In this document: positions 36,296-47,948 of the stretch, in pieces | Layout of the letters: every line of letters starts with the position of its first letter | Position numbering within the stretch: the stretch's first letter is position 1 | From: Plicaturopsis crispa FD-325 SS-3 | Lineage: Eukaryota; Basidiomycota; Agaricomycetes; Amylocorticiales; Amylocorticiaceae | NCBI GenBank assembly: GCA_000827205.1 | Contig: KN832554.1 | Location: forward strand, 1,734,345 to 1,798,344 | Direction: 5' to 3' | Length of the DNA: 64,000 nucleotides | Position numbers and translations under genes: made by a program | The notes under the pieces: generated by a model | Database searches by the model: none | What the model was told of the DNA's origin: nothing | The model's input: only the letters and a program-made list of their open reading frames with translations

Positions 36296-37149
36296 ACACC
36301 TTCATTGTTCGTTATTTCTTTGTTTTTGCTGGTCCCTTTTTTCGTTCCGCCTTTCTAATCGTGCTCTATCCTTTTTCCCACCTCACACGTTTTCGCTCGC
36401 AAATCTACCCATGCCTTCCTGTTACGAACATGACGAATCTTTCATATTTTTTTTCTGCACACATCATCATTCCTTCCAACGAGCATCTTCCCCTCTCCAC
36501 AATGTTTCGCTACCTTGCATTGTATGCCTAGTCTATTGTGTTCCAACACGACGACCTCGGGCTTGTGAATTATTATGTTTGCGAGAACGTGGCTCGGAAT
36601 GATTTCTTCCCTTGAAGTGCTCAGCGCTCAGCGCCCATCCATGATGCATGATCCTTTCATCTAACATCAGGGACGCGGACTCATTGCGAGCCTCGAGGCT
36701 TGCAACAGGCTTGTATTGTATGTCAGATCAAGCCCACACTCTCTACTGCGGGCATTTGTTTAGTACGCGATTTGACCTAGGCTACCGGCTTCCTTGCCAA
36801 CGGCTTCACGGTGGCAGCCATTAGGCGCCCATAATGATATACGTAGTATAGTACGCCGCACGACGCACCTACTTAGCGCCCTACGACACACTCTCACACA
36901 GTGCATAGGATGGCAACTACAAAAGTCTCACTCAACTCTCACGTCCTGTATTAGCTGCTGCCTTTTGCCTTGGCTTTCCTGTGATACTTAACTTGACGAC
37001 TGAGACTCGGGTAGATCGGTCAGCTGTTATCACTGCCTGTCAAACTGTCTGCTATAAGGGCATCCGTAAGGCACTGCCCCGAGTCGCAGATATCGGCCTT
37101 GTCGCGTATTCTCTTGGTGCCCGTGTCCTCCTAGGATAGTCGTGTTTCA
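36296..37149. other. Intergenic region, no supported gene
   Basis: About 850 bp from the RIM15 stop to the UIM protein start. The first 300 bp are T-rich and likely the RIM15 3' UTR. Remaining short frames carry no bias. The promoter of the gene at 37150 lies at the right end. Confidence 0.5.
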
Positions 37150-39560
37150 ATGGACTCGTATCATCCGCAAGGTATGTAGTCAATCTATGTTTAAAACGCG
37201 TTACGCGCCGGGTAGCATGAAGCCTTGCGGTGACGAGGGCTTCAAACGTCTGACACACCTTTCCACAGCTCCATGGATTGCAGATAATGGCCATGCATAC
37301 CCTGGCAGCCCTTCGCAAAATTCTAGGCGTCCTGGGGCGCCCCATTCTCATTCCGGGCCTCCACACTCCTCGGTGCAGTTCTCAAGGAGTGGCTCTGGAG
37401 CTCCTGCATCGTTCACCCCCTTGCCGCCCTCGCTCGTACCCGGCAGGAACCGAGGGCAATCGTTGACCGCGTCCAGCAGTCCCGACCTTTTCTTCCAGCA
37501 GCCACCATCCAACCGTTGGACCATCCACAAACAGCCTTCTGCAGATGGTTTCTTACGACACCCTCAGTCGGCGCCGCCAATACCGCCGCATCCTCCGGGT
37601 ATGCGACAAATTCGATCCACTACCACGCCACCTGAAATTCCTCCGAAACCATCGACCAGGTCTGCTCCCCTTATACCCCCAAAAATACCCCTTTACCCGC
37701 AAGTCATATCCGCGTCGACGCCTCGATCGCCTACACACATAGAGGAAACACCCTCCCAGGTGGAAGAGGAAGAGGAACTTGCTCGTGCGCTTGCACTATC
37801 AGCGGCGGAAGCACAGAAAGGAGCTACGCCCGCCCAGGAAGACGAGGAATTAGCACGAGCGCTCAAGAACTCTCTGCTATCTGGCGATTCGGATAGCTAT
37901 TTTCCCCGCACGTCTCCAGAAGCCATACAGACGACATTTGACTCCCAGGCTAGCACATCTGCAGTAGGAAGTTCGACCTCATCACCGGCTTCCCCCAGAG
38001 CAAAGCCATACCTGTCTAGGAGAGGTACGGGAAGTTCCCGACAGAGCTGGCAATCCTTTTCCTCCGAGTCGCATCGGCTCGCGCAAGTAGAAGAGGATGA
38101 GGCTCTTGCACGTCAGTTAGCTGCAGAAGAGCAAGAAGCGACGGCGTCCGAACCCGAGGAACACTTATCCTCGGAACCACCTTTATACTCTTCCGCCGTT
38201 CGCTCACGGTCTGTCGCTCCCAGTGGCTTGGTTGCTCACGTCCCGCCAGAGCTTCCTGTGGACCTGGCACTACCGAGTCCGCCCCCGCCGTTTATACGTA
38301 GTGCACCTACCAAGACTGCATCCTTACCACGCGAGAATGTACAAGACGATGCCCCCGCGTATTCTAGATCTGCTCCTGCCCCTCCCCCTATTCCTCTGCC
38401 ACCACCTTCCGAAGCAACACTCCTGGATGGTCCTTCGACTAGTGGTATCAGAACTCCTCGACACCTGTCTCACATGGCGTCGTCGTCTCGATTACCTGTT
38501 CTTGGCGAGTCACAGGAAGACAACCTACGAAATTCTGAGGTCTCTCCGAGTCCAGGTCCATCGGTCACTGCAAATGACTTTGTAGAGCCACATCTACTTG
38601 ACGGAATATGTAGGTGCCATTTGGAATCTATACTGTGCGCGTCTAATTAACTCCTCGCAGCCCTGGGTTTCTTCTCTCCTGTCGTGTCTGCACGGACAAC
38701 GCGCTTTGCCGGTCCCCTTCCCAATGTCATTTCTTTGCCGTACGGCAAGTGCGCGCCACTTCATATGCAAGCACCAAACTGGCGGCATCTTCTGAAGCTC
38801 ATGGCCCGTTTGTCGGGCACGAGAATAGGTACGCTCCGGAACCGCACTAGCTGCACTATGGCTCATCGTTTCGATCGCGAACAGAGCCGACGTTAGACGC
38901 TGTTGCTGTGAACAAGTCAGAGCTTAAACTCCGGACCGTGATACAATTCGTCAAGGTAAAGAATGCACTGTATGTGTTTTATGGCTTGCAAGTCCTAATC
39001 GCGCACTCGTAACACAGGTCCATCATGCATCGGCAGAATGGCGCACGCTCATCTGGCTTACCATCGATGTTCCTCCCCATCCTGGGAAAGACGTTACATA
39101 CACCGTGAGCGGCGAGGTACTCCAGCGCAAGTACAACGCCGGCGATGTCAGCTCACTACCGTATTCGTACACGCTATCCACCGTTCCGGCCTTGCTGCGA
39201 GACAATCCCGAGTCGGCGCTGTCCAAGTACTATGTCATCCCCTCGACAACGCAACTCCCGTACCCGACGCTCCCCATCACGTTCCCCGACTACGCTGTGT
39301 ACCTCCAGGCGGCGCTCCGCGAGTCGCGCAAGGCCCTGCACGACAGCACGTCCGGGATGCGCAGGCTCGCGCGGATGGTCGAGACGTGCTATCCGAGTGA
39401 GGCGGAGAGTCCCGATGACGACGATGAGGGCAAGCGGAGGAAGATGGGCGTGCTGTTTAAGCGGGTTATCGGTAGAGGCAACAGGCCTTCCCGGGAGCGG
39501 TTCGGGAACGAGGACACCTACGAGATGGTCACTCCGTTTGTGATAAACGAGTGGGGTTGA
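37150..39560 (+). CDS. Protein with ubiquitin-interacting motifs, function unknown
   Basis: Five or more exons; the first is only 22 nt (37150-37171, MDSYHPQ) and joins at 37269. Residues 8-165 are proline/serine-rich with SH3-ligand-like PPxIPPKP stretches. Two clear ubiquitin-interacting motifs follow: EEEEELARALALSAAEAQ (about 172-190) and QEDEELARALKNSLLSGD (about 198-215); both fit the acidic-L-x-x-A-x-x-x-S pattern. A third weaker copy, EEDEALARQLAAEEQEA, is near 282. After more disorder the C-terminal about 280 residues look globular (ISLGFFSPVVSARTTRFAGP, NWRHLLKLMARLSGTRI, EWRTLIWLTIDVPPHPGKDV, SALSKYYVIPSTTQLPYPTL) and end in MVTPFVINEWG. The motifs suggest binding to ubiquitylated partners, perhaps in endocytosis. 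I do not recognise the C-terminal domain. Confidence 0.85.
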
Positions 39561-39807
39561 TCACTAGACCATCCACAGCAGGTCATGCGAGTGTCTGATG
39601 TTCCCCCTCAATTATGTATTTTTTAGACAAACAATCGGTCGTTCCTCCGTTGTGTAGTATCTCTCCCGGATCTGTGTATCGTCGCTACATCTTGCATACC
39701 GTTTCTGCACACTTTTCGTTTGCATTTTAAAATGTCCAAGGTACAACACATGCATTGGACAGTAAGTAGATGGGTAACATGAATGGAATGGGAACAGACA
39801 TGGTAGA

Positions 39808-40966
39808 CTACCGTTTACCTCTGCCTCTACCCCTTGTCCCACCTCGCGCCGTAGAGCCGCCGCGTCCCAGAGATGCACCCCCGCGTCCCTTGCTCGCGAA
39901 TCGGACTGCTTTGCGGACATTTAGAACGTCGTCGTCTCCTTCCCGCGGGGCGCGGGTCCTCGGCCTTTTCGATTCGCTGTCTAATTTGGATATCAACGCC
40001 AGCGATGCCGCCTTTTCGTTTTCCAGCGGCGCTTCGGTAGGTTCGAACTGCACAACGGCTCTCAGATAAACGTTTACTGGGAAAGAATGAGCGTGCGGCA
40101 TACCTTCCGTTTTACTCCCTTCAGCTTTTTCTCGCCATCGAGTTTTTTGTCAAATTTGCCCATGCTCGCTGTGCTGATGCGCGTGGTGGCAAGTGTGCGG
40201 TCGATATCCATTTTCCTGGCACTGTTCGGGCCCTGGGCCCGCGCCGTATTTTGTGACCGCTGCTTCTCGTTTTTGGCAACTCTTGACTTCCGCTCATCGC
40301 GTGCAACCTTGACCGGGTTGAAGTCGGCATCTGTAGAATTACATGAGCAGGTTTTCGAAAGCAAAATGAAAGGGGGCGCGGTCTTACCAGCATTCGCGGG
40401 GACCTCCGTAATCCATTGGGCCTCCTTCTCCTTGTTCTTCCCGTCCCGACCCCATCTGTTGACCCACTCTTGTTTTTCTTCGTCCCAGATCTTCTTCTCG
40501 CGCACTTTCTTCTGGATGCCCTTGGCAGCAGCGAACCGCTCCCATTTGGTGGGTGGTTTCGGCTTGGGTAGGGGTTTTGCGCGAGGAAGTTCGGTCGTGG
40601 GCGGAGGCAACTGCGCGAGCGGTCCGTCTGGAGATGTCTGAGTAGGGAGGGTGAAGAGCGCTGCGATGAGAGCTTGGACTCCGTCGCGCGCCGTCGATTG
40701 GAGGTATTCTTCGCGGTCCGCACTGTCGATCGGTCGTTTCAGCTTAGATGCACCACTATGCAGAGTACACACTCACGCGTAAGTCTCTTCGTCTATGGGA
40801 TTAGGGTCCGTTACGGTCAGGAAGCCAGCATCGACTATGAGCGGTGTGTCTTTTTCGACGGTAACTGATTGACTGGAGAAAAATTATAAGCCAATCTGCT
40901 CGTTTCCTGGTAGGTTTCTGCGTACTATTTTGCCGCATGCGATGCGAGAATATTCGAGACGTCCAT
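39808..40966 (-). CDS. Ribosome biogenesis protein Rrs1
   Basis: Minus-strand gene of about five exons. MDVSNILASHAAKYQSVTVE then KDTPLIVDAGFLTVTDPNPI is the conserved Rrs1 start; the first intron ends at CTCCAG so that YQSVTVE stays in frame. Then come LPRAKPLPKPKPPTKWERFA, AKGIQKKVREKKIWDEEKQE and WVNRWGRDGKNK, all Rrs1 signatures, and a basic tail ending in repeated RGG-like GRGG/TRGRGRGKR. Rrs1 with Rpf2 loads the 5S RNP (uL18, uL5 and 5S rRNA) onto pre-60S particles in the nucleolus. The stop at 39808 gives a protein of normal length (about 330 residues). Confidence 0.94.
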
Positions 40967-41235
40967 GGTCGGCGTTGTTTTGAAGGAAATATTCTGCTCG
41001 GCGCTCGCTGCCCTCGACGCCGACCACAACTTTTCAAAAATTTGTTCTCACGGCTGCTTTACGATGAGCCCCTGAGTATGATAAGATTCCCTGCGCGCAG
41101 GACTCCAATTAAGGACTTTGCAAAAAAAACACTTGCAGCGACAGCGACAAGAGTACGTATAGAAAATGTCATGGCGGATAGAAATACACATACGATCGAT
41201 ACATTACACTGGGTTGCCGATTTTACGCTACTCGA

Positions 41236-42417
41236 TCACGGTTTCTGGAGGACAATGACCTCACGCGTCGTACCTAACCCCCTCCATCTGGTACCTGCAC
41301 CGTCTTTCTGCGTCGCGTGCGAGGGCATCTCCGTCAATGTCTTAGCAATAAAATTAGGGTCCGTGAGCGGCGTCAAGTCGTCTCTCCGGGGTAAGAGCTA
41401 GATTAAACATTAGATAGTGTAGAGATCCTCAGACGACAATGTTTGCACGTACGCGCTTAACTCTCTCGTAAGGAGCTTCCCATCCACTGGTTTCTCGTAT
41501 GATCAAAGGGGGGCTTGATGCAAACGAGTGGTATATCCGCGTATCGTGAGTCCGGAAAAGGACGTCGTCGACACGAAGAGTGAAACGAGACAAGATGAAA
41601 ATGCAGCCAGGCATGACGCGCTAATTGATTCGTTTTACGCGTCAGATATTGGTAGGTAGAGCAAGACTTCATGCACTTACTATTCTGACAAGCACATTTG
41701 ATGAGCCATTGTCGTGTAACTCGTCCTCGAAAAGAGGTATCTCCGCATAAAACAGAATGGGATCGGGACGCGTGAGCTCTTCGAGAGGGATGGTGTGTGA
41801 GCGCTGACTGTCATCTGCGGGGGCCCATGCTATGGGACTTGGTGAGGTCGGGGTAGCCGGGGCGTCGTCTTCAGAGGAGGAGGAAGACGATCGGTGCCCT
41901 GGGTACGTGGTGGTATAGGTCCAATCGTATGGTTTTGTGGGTACAGTTTTAGGCATCGGAAGCGATGGTGACGGGCCTGTCCTGCTCCCGATCCGTATAA
42001 GCAAGATGGTTATGCAAGGGCCTACCAGTTTGCATACCGACTTTTCAGCCATGCATCGGCGTATCCAACTTTGACCCCGCCATCTCCTTCTTCCAGTTCT
42101 CCCCCCTTGACACCCTTTAGCGCGTCTTTGGTTGTGAATGAATAATTCCACGCCGACGGGCGATGCCTTAGTGTCAGGTAGTTGTTCCCGAAAGTCATCT
42201 CGGGCAGAGGAAATCCGAGGTATGCTTGCAGCGCATCGGTCTCGCTCGCGTTCGAGATGGGATTTGTAGACACCGTGATGACCCAATCCTTGATTTCGAT
42301 GGTGCGCGTATTGGGCGATTCCAGCAGCTTGTGCTCCGGGACTGCTTGTGCGGCGGCCATGAGAGTGTCCGAGTAAGAAAGGTGTGCAGACGGTGGTGGT
42401 GTGGAACGAGCTTGCAT
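41236..42417 (-). CDS. Tip41-like TOR pathway regulator
   Basis: Minus-strand gene starting at ATG 42417 (MQARSTPPPSAHLSYSDTLM); the frame is open further upstream but without ATG. Conserved parts: IEIKDWVITVSTNPISNASE, LGFPLPEMTFGNNYLTLRHR, TKPYDWTYTTTYPGHR, TRPDPILFYAEIPLFEDELH, NGSSNVLVRIRVMPGCIFIL, SRFTLRVDDVLFRTHDTRIY and, at the end, LTPLTDPNFIAKTLTEMPSH. These are the Tip41 family blocks in order. Tip41 binds Tap42/alpha4 and PP2A-like phosphatases (PP2A, PP4, PP6) and opposes or tunes TORC1 signalling. All four or five exon joins keep frame. It is divergent from the dynein gene over 168 bp. Confidence 0.93.
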
Positions 42418-42585
42418 TTGTGACCGGACTTTCAAACGCGCTCAAGTTGGCGCGACTCGCGAGCGGCGAGCTCGTTGTTCTCGACAGCGTTGAACAGCGT
42501 TGACCGTCTTCACTCCAGCGGATATCCTTGACTTTGATCTCTACACTATCGCTGGAATCGGTATTTGACTTGTTTTTCCTCGGCG

Positions 42586-44505
42586 ATGGAGGCATCTCGT
42601 TCCTCGACACCAGAGGCACCCCCTCAAGACCTGTGGTCATCCATATTAGATTCCGTGTCCTCGACGCGTTCTATACCATCTAAGCAGGTTCTCCTGCTCG
42701 GACAGCCATCCTCGGGGAAGTCAACCCTTGCATCCGCTTTGTTGCAGAAACCTCCGTCAGACGAAACGAAAGCCGACTCCGACTTTGCTCTTGGATACGA
42801 CTGGGCTGATATACGTGACGACGCGGACGAAGGCGAGCCACCTATTTCATCATCGGTACCCTTGTACTAACATATTCGCTGCAGATACCCTAGCACGACT
42901 GTCCGTATATACCGTGCCCTCTGACGCGCCTTCATATACGGCGTTGTTGCCGCATTTTATACCACCCCGAACCGCTCTGCCGCATACCGTAGTGGTTATA
43001 GTACTCGATTGGACGCGTCCATGGACATTTTTGGAGGAGTTGCAGACGTGGCTAACTTGGGTAGAACAATGGGTCCAGGGCGATGGATCTCGCGAGCTCG
43101 AGATGGCCAAGGAGGAGAACCGCGAGCGACGTAAGTGCTACTCGTGCACCGTTAATTGGGTCTAATTATCTATCGGACATACAGTGCAATCTCATCTCCA
43201 ACATTATTCTGAGCCCTCCTCTGACCCGTTGCCCGCAACTTCGACCATGTCGAACGACACGTTATTGCCGCTTCCTCCTGGCACTTTCACTCACAATACT
43301 GCGGGTGTCCCTATTGTGGTGACCTGTACAAAGGCCGATTTAATCGACGATAATAATGACCTTGTTGGCACCGGCGCGTCAGGGATGGGAGGAATGGTGA
43401 AGGGGAAGGGAGGTGCATGGGAGGAAAGAACGGATGCTGTCATGCAGATCCTACGGACCATTTGCTTGAAATGTATGTCCATCTATCATTGCGCAGGTGC
43501 CCACAATTCTTATTCAGAATTCATTTTGTAGACGGCGCCGCTTTGTTCTATACCACGCCTCTCCCGGCAACTCTACAAGTGCTCCGGCAATATGCCCTCC
43601 ATCTCCTTTTCGCGCCTCCCGCACCCTCGCCGGGGTTATCCTCCGGAACAGATGCACCAACGCCCATACGCAATCCCTTCCCCTTCCAACATAAACCCAA
43701 TGTACTTGACAGAGACCATATCGTTGTTCCGGCTGGATGGGACAGCTGGGGGAAAATAGGAGTGTTGCGAGATGGATTCGAGGCCAAGGTTTGGGGTGAT
43801 GCTTGGGAACAGGATCTCGAAATGTCTGAGGCTGACACCGGGGACGAGCCTGGTGCGAAGAAGCTGTTCAGTGCGCTTGTTCCTGACCAGGGCTCCAAGG
43901 TACTACCGTTCGATAATTTTACCTTTCACCGCTAATCATTTGTCTCTCAGCCGCCACCCTTACCACCATTCAATAATCCTACGCCCGAACAAGCCTTTCT
44001 TGCGAAGAACTACGACGAAAACTCGAAGAAACCGGATCGCGACCCACGTGGAGCTTTCAGAAATCCTGCAGAGGCGGCCGGCGGGGCAGCAGCAGGTATC
44101 GTCGGCCCGCTTGGCAGCAGCAGCTTCAACCTCCCGAACGTGGAGAGAGCCCTCACAGAAATGGAGGTCAGCATCGGCGCAAACGCACTGAGCGCGAGCA
44201 CTGCTGGCGACGCTGGGCGAAGAGCCGCCAACAGGACCTCTGTGCGCGCGCCCGCTTCACTGCTGCCTAGCGTAGGCCAGACTTCGCCTGGCAATCACGG
44301 TCTCTCTGCGCGTGGACCAAGTTCTCCCCCGCTTTCTGGCACGCCGAGTCCAACTGGAGGGCAGTCCCAACACGAAGTATTGCAGAACTTCTTCCAGAGC
44401 CTTCTCAGCTCGAAGGACCGCGCGGGAACGGGCCCGGCGGGTACGAGGACCAGTGCGTCCCTCCCAAAGACAAACGGTAATGGAAGTGGGACCGAGGATG
44501 GTTGA
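42586..44505 (+). CDS. Cytoplasmic dynein light intermediate chain
   Basis: About five exons. The N-terminal Ras-like domain has a P-loop (VLLLGQPSSGKSTLASALLQ), then ADSDFALGYDWADIRDD, SVYTVPSDAPSYTALLPHFI, HTVVVIVLDWTRPWTFLEEL and VPIVVTCTKADLIDDNNDL, followed by GAALFYTTPLPATLQVLRQY and the helical segment FPFQHKPNVLDRDHIVVPAG WDSWGKI in the family order. The C-terminal part is Gly/Ser/Pro-rich and carries NFFQSLLSSK, which resembles the adaptor-binding helix of light intermediate chains. The protein links cargo adaptors to dynein heavy chain and is needed for nuclear and vesicle transport in hyphae. Start is the first ATG (42586). Confidence 0.93.
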
Positions 44506-44967
44506 TAGTGTACCTTTCCTCTGATTGCCGTACAATAAATCTTTTAACCCTCCATTGTTTTCAAGCGGCGCGTCGCAATGCGCCGGACAGCACAATGCTT
44601 GAACTCGACGCCGCAGTCGGAAATCGGAAGCATGAGAATGTCGTTGTTCCTCCCAAATTTCTCCTGTTTACAACGTTGTCGCAACGAACATCATTGGCTT
44701 TGCTGGAGTGCGTCGACAACGCCGCCACGCTCCCACTAGCCTCCAGACTTTGTTTCTATCAGCTCTGGAACCTGTTTGATTAGGTTCTGCTCCGTTGAGA
44801 TGGGCAAATTGTACGGCGCTTAACTGTTTCTCCATGTTGCGCTTACTGAGCAGTTTGCCTGTTAGGACGCCTGATCGCTTCGACAATGTCCTGGAAACCA
44901 AGGTCAAGGGCCTCATGTGCGCTTTATCTCCCTTTGAATCTAAGATTGTGGCTGATATCTTTGCAGA
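44506..44967. other. Intergenic: dynein 3' UTR and leader of the next gene
   Basis: A canonical AATAAA at 44534-44539 lies 29 nt after the dynein stop codon. Further right, TTTGCAG ends at 44966 just before the ATG at 44968, so an intron in the 5' UTR of the next gene is likely. A 73-codon plus frame (44795-45016) overlaps that leader but is not convincing. Confidence 0.55.
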
Positions 44968-46323
44968 ATGGGCTCTATCGAACGTTCGAAGCTTGAGAAA
45001 ACGGAACCGACGATGACCTACGAGAGTTTCGTCGAGGATTTAGATTGCGGGGACTCCTTTACAACATCTATCGTGGATATCCTTGTGAAGGTGCGCTCCC
45101 TCTCTTACCATGGAGTCTCGTAAAATCATCTGAAAACGAGGGGTTTACAGGAATTGACTGACCGCCGCTCTCGAGCCACAACGCCAGACAAGCGGCTGAT
45201 CTCAGAACGCACTTCCAAGGGCTTGCACATGCTTGCGGCCCTACGTCCTTACCGTGCACGCACAGCACGGCAAAATGTTCCCTTACCACGGAGAGCAGTG
45301 AATTTGATGGAATACCTTTCTGCGCCGCCAGATCAACTGGAGATGGACGAGGATCAGGATGAGTTTGATAGGCTGGCCGAAGCTACGCCGCCGTTCGAAG
45401 GTGCCCGCGTGGACTCAGAGCTCTACGACGCATACGCGGCACACCCACATCATGGCACTTATTGGTCACATTCTGCGAACCCCAGCGGGCGGAGGTCTTT
45501 TTCAAGTTATTCCGCGGCAGTCGCTTCGTCTACGGGCGACCCCAACACAATGGACTCTGTTCTCCCGCCGTTACGCTCCCCGCCGACACACAACCCATTT
45601 TCGCCGCCTTTACCCCATAGCGGTGGTGCGCTTCTCACGCGGCAAGGAAGTCTTCGGCGTCCGGCTCGACCACGGTCTAACGTCGATTTCAACGAATTTA
45701 CGTCGCGTCGCCGATCCACTATTCGGCAACTTTACGGTGAGGAGCACAGCGGGACACGATCAGACGGGACCGAGGATCCATCCACCCTCCCCACTCCTGC
45801 TCGATCGCCTATGCCAGACGAGTCAGCTACTCTCCCTGTCGCGAGGCGTTTCTTCCCATTTAGCAGGACGCGGCGCCATGATTCACTTGCAAGGAGAGAG
45901 CGGACAGAGACTGTTGATCCTGAACCTGACACACTGCAGGCAGACGCAGTTTCTAGGCCTTGGTTTTTGATACCAGGCCCCGCGCCAATGTCGCGTTCGC
46001 CCATAGGCGATGTGCTTGAAAACGAATCGCCAGAAGGGCCGACGTCGGCGCCTCGCTTGCGAAGGGGTGGCATTCGTGCCCCAGAGTCCATGTTATCTCG
46101 GCACGCGTCACCGTCTGTCGGGATCACAGTCAACGCAACATCCCAGCCGAGCTCTCGTTTGTATGTGGACTTCACTCCTGAGCCAGAGGAAACCCCCATG
46201 TCGGCACAGGCTGGCGGGAGTAGTACTGGCCTCGAAGCCCACCAGCTCCCTACCCCAAGTTCGGAAACCCCTCCAGATCACCATGAAAACATAGCAGAGG
46301 CCGCGGTGGCCAATGGACAATAG
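44968..46323 (+). CDS. Low-complexity protein of unknown function
   Basis: Two exons: MGSIERSKLEKTEPTMTYES to SIVDILVK, then a 45150-46323 exon beginning ELTDRRSRATTPDKRLISER. About 435 residues. The first 110 residues look ordered and helical (FVEDLDCGDSFTTSIVDILV, LHMLAALRPYRARTA, RAVNLMEYLSAPPDQ); the rest is Ser/Pro/Arg-rich and disordered, with repeated RSP, PPLR and PTP patterns. No signal peptide, membrane segment or known domain. Codon bias is strong, so the gene is real. A 5'-UTR intron probably precedes the ATG. I do not recognise the family; phosphorylation-rich regulatory protein is only a guess. Confidence 0.75.
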
Positions 46324-46676
46324 TGGAAGGACTTTCAATCTCATGTATCATCGTTTTTCAATGCCTTCCTGCAGCTGCAGGCCATGCCATTATCTATGTA
46401 TCAGATGCCGAGTTTTTTTTTCTCGTTGTGTAGGTAGAATTTCTAACTATGAATGCCTCTATGTTTGGAAGATATCTCCTTGATTTGTGTGAAGCGTTTG
46501 TTTGGACTGCAAGCCTTCGCCCTCCGATCAATTTCCGCCTCGTCCACGTTTTGCTTCCGTCTCTGGGCAACTTGTCCGCATCGTGTCTGAGTTGCTTACT
46601 TGGTACTCAGATTCTAACTGAATCTAACCGCCCAAAGCCATTCAAGTGTCTTTCTGTGAGTAACCATCTTTTGGAG
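46324..46676. other. Intergenic region
   Basis: About 350 bp. A T-run near 46412 marks the likely 3' UTR of the preceding gene; the rest holds the promoter and leader of the Tls1-like gene. A 109-codon frame from 46449 runs in frame into the Tls1 start but its upstream part lacks coding bias. Confidence 0.5.
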
Positions 46677-47846
46677 ATGATCAAGAAACGGAGCCGTCCC
46701 CAGCCTCGTATTCGCGAAATCTCGCTGGAACGTGAAGAGGAGGACGATGGCGAGCCGAAGCTACCGTACGTGCGCTAAACTCATCTTGTAGGCCTTCAAA
46801 CTGAAACAGTTTACTACAGATTGGCTGAACTTATTGAGCTCCGGAAGTTGAAGAGAGCAAGGGAGGGCATTGATGCTACGCGGCTCAACAACGGCGACGC
46901 CAAGAAGAAGAAGAAACGGCCACGGGTAGAGGAGGGAGAAAAGGGTGGTCTAAGGAAAGGGACAAATGATCTCCCAGACGAGGACGAGTGCGTACATCTG
47001 GCCCTGTGTTGATTGTATACTCACTAACGCGTTGCTTGTGCAGAGAGGAGGAAGACAAGGCGGCCAAGGCTCGGAGGGTCGTGCGGCAGAACAATTTCAC
47101 TCAGCAGACCAATGCCTTGGACGTTGACAAGCACATGTGAGGCTTGAGCTGTATCTACCTCTTTGATGTTTCACTGAAGACGTTACCGCTCAGGATGGCA
47201 TACATTGAAGAGAACCTTAAAATCCGTGGGAAGCCTCGAGAGGAGTCGGACGAGGAGAATGGACCTCCCGATCCACAGGATGAACTCTATCGTATCGCAG
47301 ACCGGTGGAAGGTCGAGAAAAACAAAGAAAAGGATGCGGAGGAGGGAAGTGTCACGAACAGCTTGGCAATGCTTACCGCAATCCCTGAAGTTGACCTGGG
47401 AATGGAGTACGTTTGTTTTTCATGAATGTTGTGCTTTTCACTAATGTTTGATAGTGCTCGGCTGAAAAACATCGAAGACACGGAGAAGGCGAAACGCGTC
47501 GTTGCTGAAGGCAGAAAGGACCGGCCAAAGGTCAATAACGACGAAGAACACCTCGCTGCTTCACGCTGTAGGTCCACAAGTTTTCTGCCCCTTTCAAGCA
47601 CTCACTCACTTCGCTCAGTCTATCGACCTAATCTTCGGCAAAAATCCGACGCGGACATCTTGCGAGATGCGAAACTCGAAGCAATGGGCATGCCTGCGCA
47701 GGATCATGAACCACGCCGAAATAACCACGAGAAGACCCAGATGGCCACAGACGAGATGGTATATCAACCCTATCATTTGCCATTGTGCTTGGTTAACCGA
47801 GATTCCACAGGTCATGGAACGCTTCAAGAAACGAATGCGAAAGTGA
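46677..47846 (+). CDS. Tls1/C9orf78 family spliceosome-associated protein
   Basis: Six or seven short exons encode about 270 highly charged residues. MIKKRSRPQPRIREISLERE, then AELIELRKLKRAREGIDATR, RVVRQNNFTQQTNALDVDKH, MMAYIEENLKIRG, ELYRIADRWKVEKNKEKDAE, SLAMLTAIPEVDLGMDARLK and the C-terminal MERFKKRMRK follow the HCA59/C9orf78 family. The fission yeast member Tls1 acts with Brr2 in splicing of shelterin and other transcripts; human C9orf78 binds BRR2 in the C-complex spliceosome. Nuclear signal-like KKKKKRPR is present. Each exon join restores family sequence. The start at 46677 gives the usual N-terminus. Confidence 0.9.
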
Positions 47847-47948
47847 TTGCTCTCACGAGGGTTCTATGTGTATAAGAGTATATTCTGTGTATCACCAATA
47901 AGTTTCACCGGGAAATCGAGGACGAGTGTATCCCCGTTCATCAACTGG

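Noticed and set aside
46449-46676. Upstream in-frame extension of the Tls1-like protein
   Set aside because: The upstream codons lack bias and do not resemble the family; the ATG at 46677 gives the conserved start.
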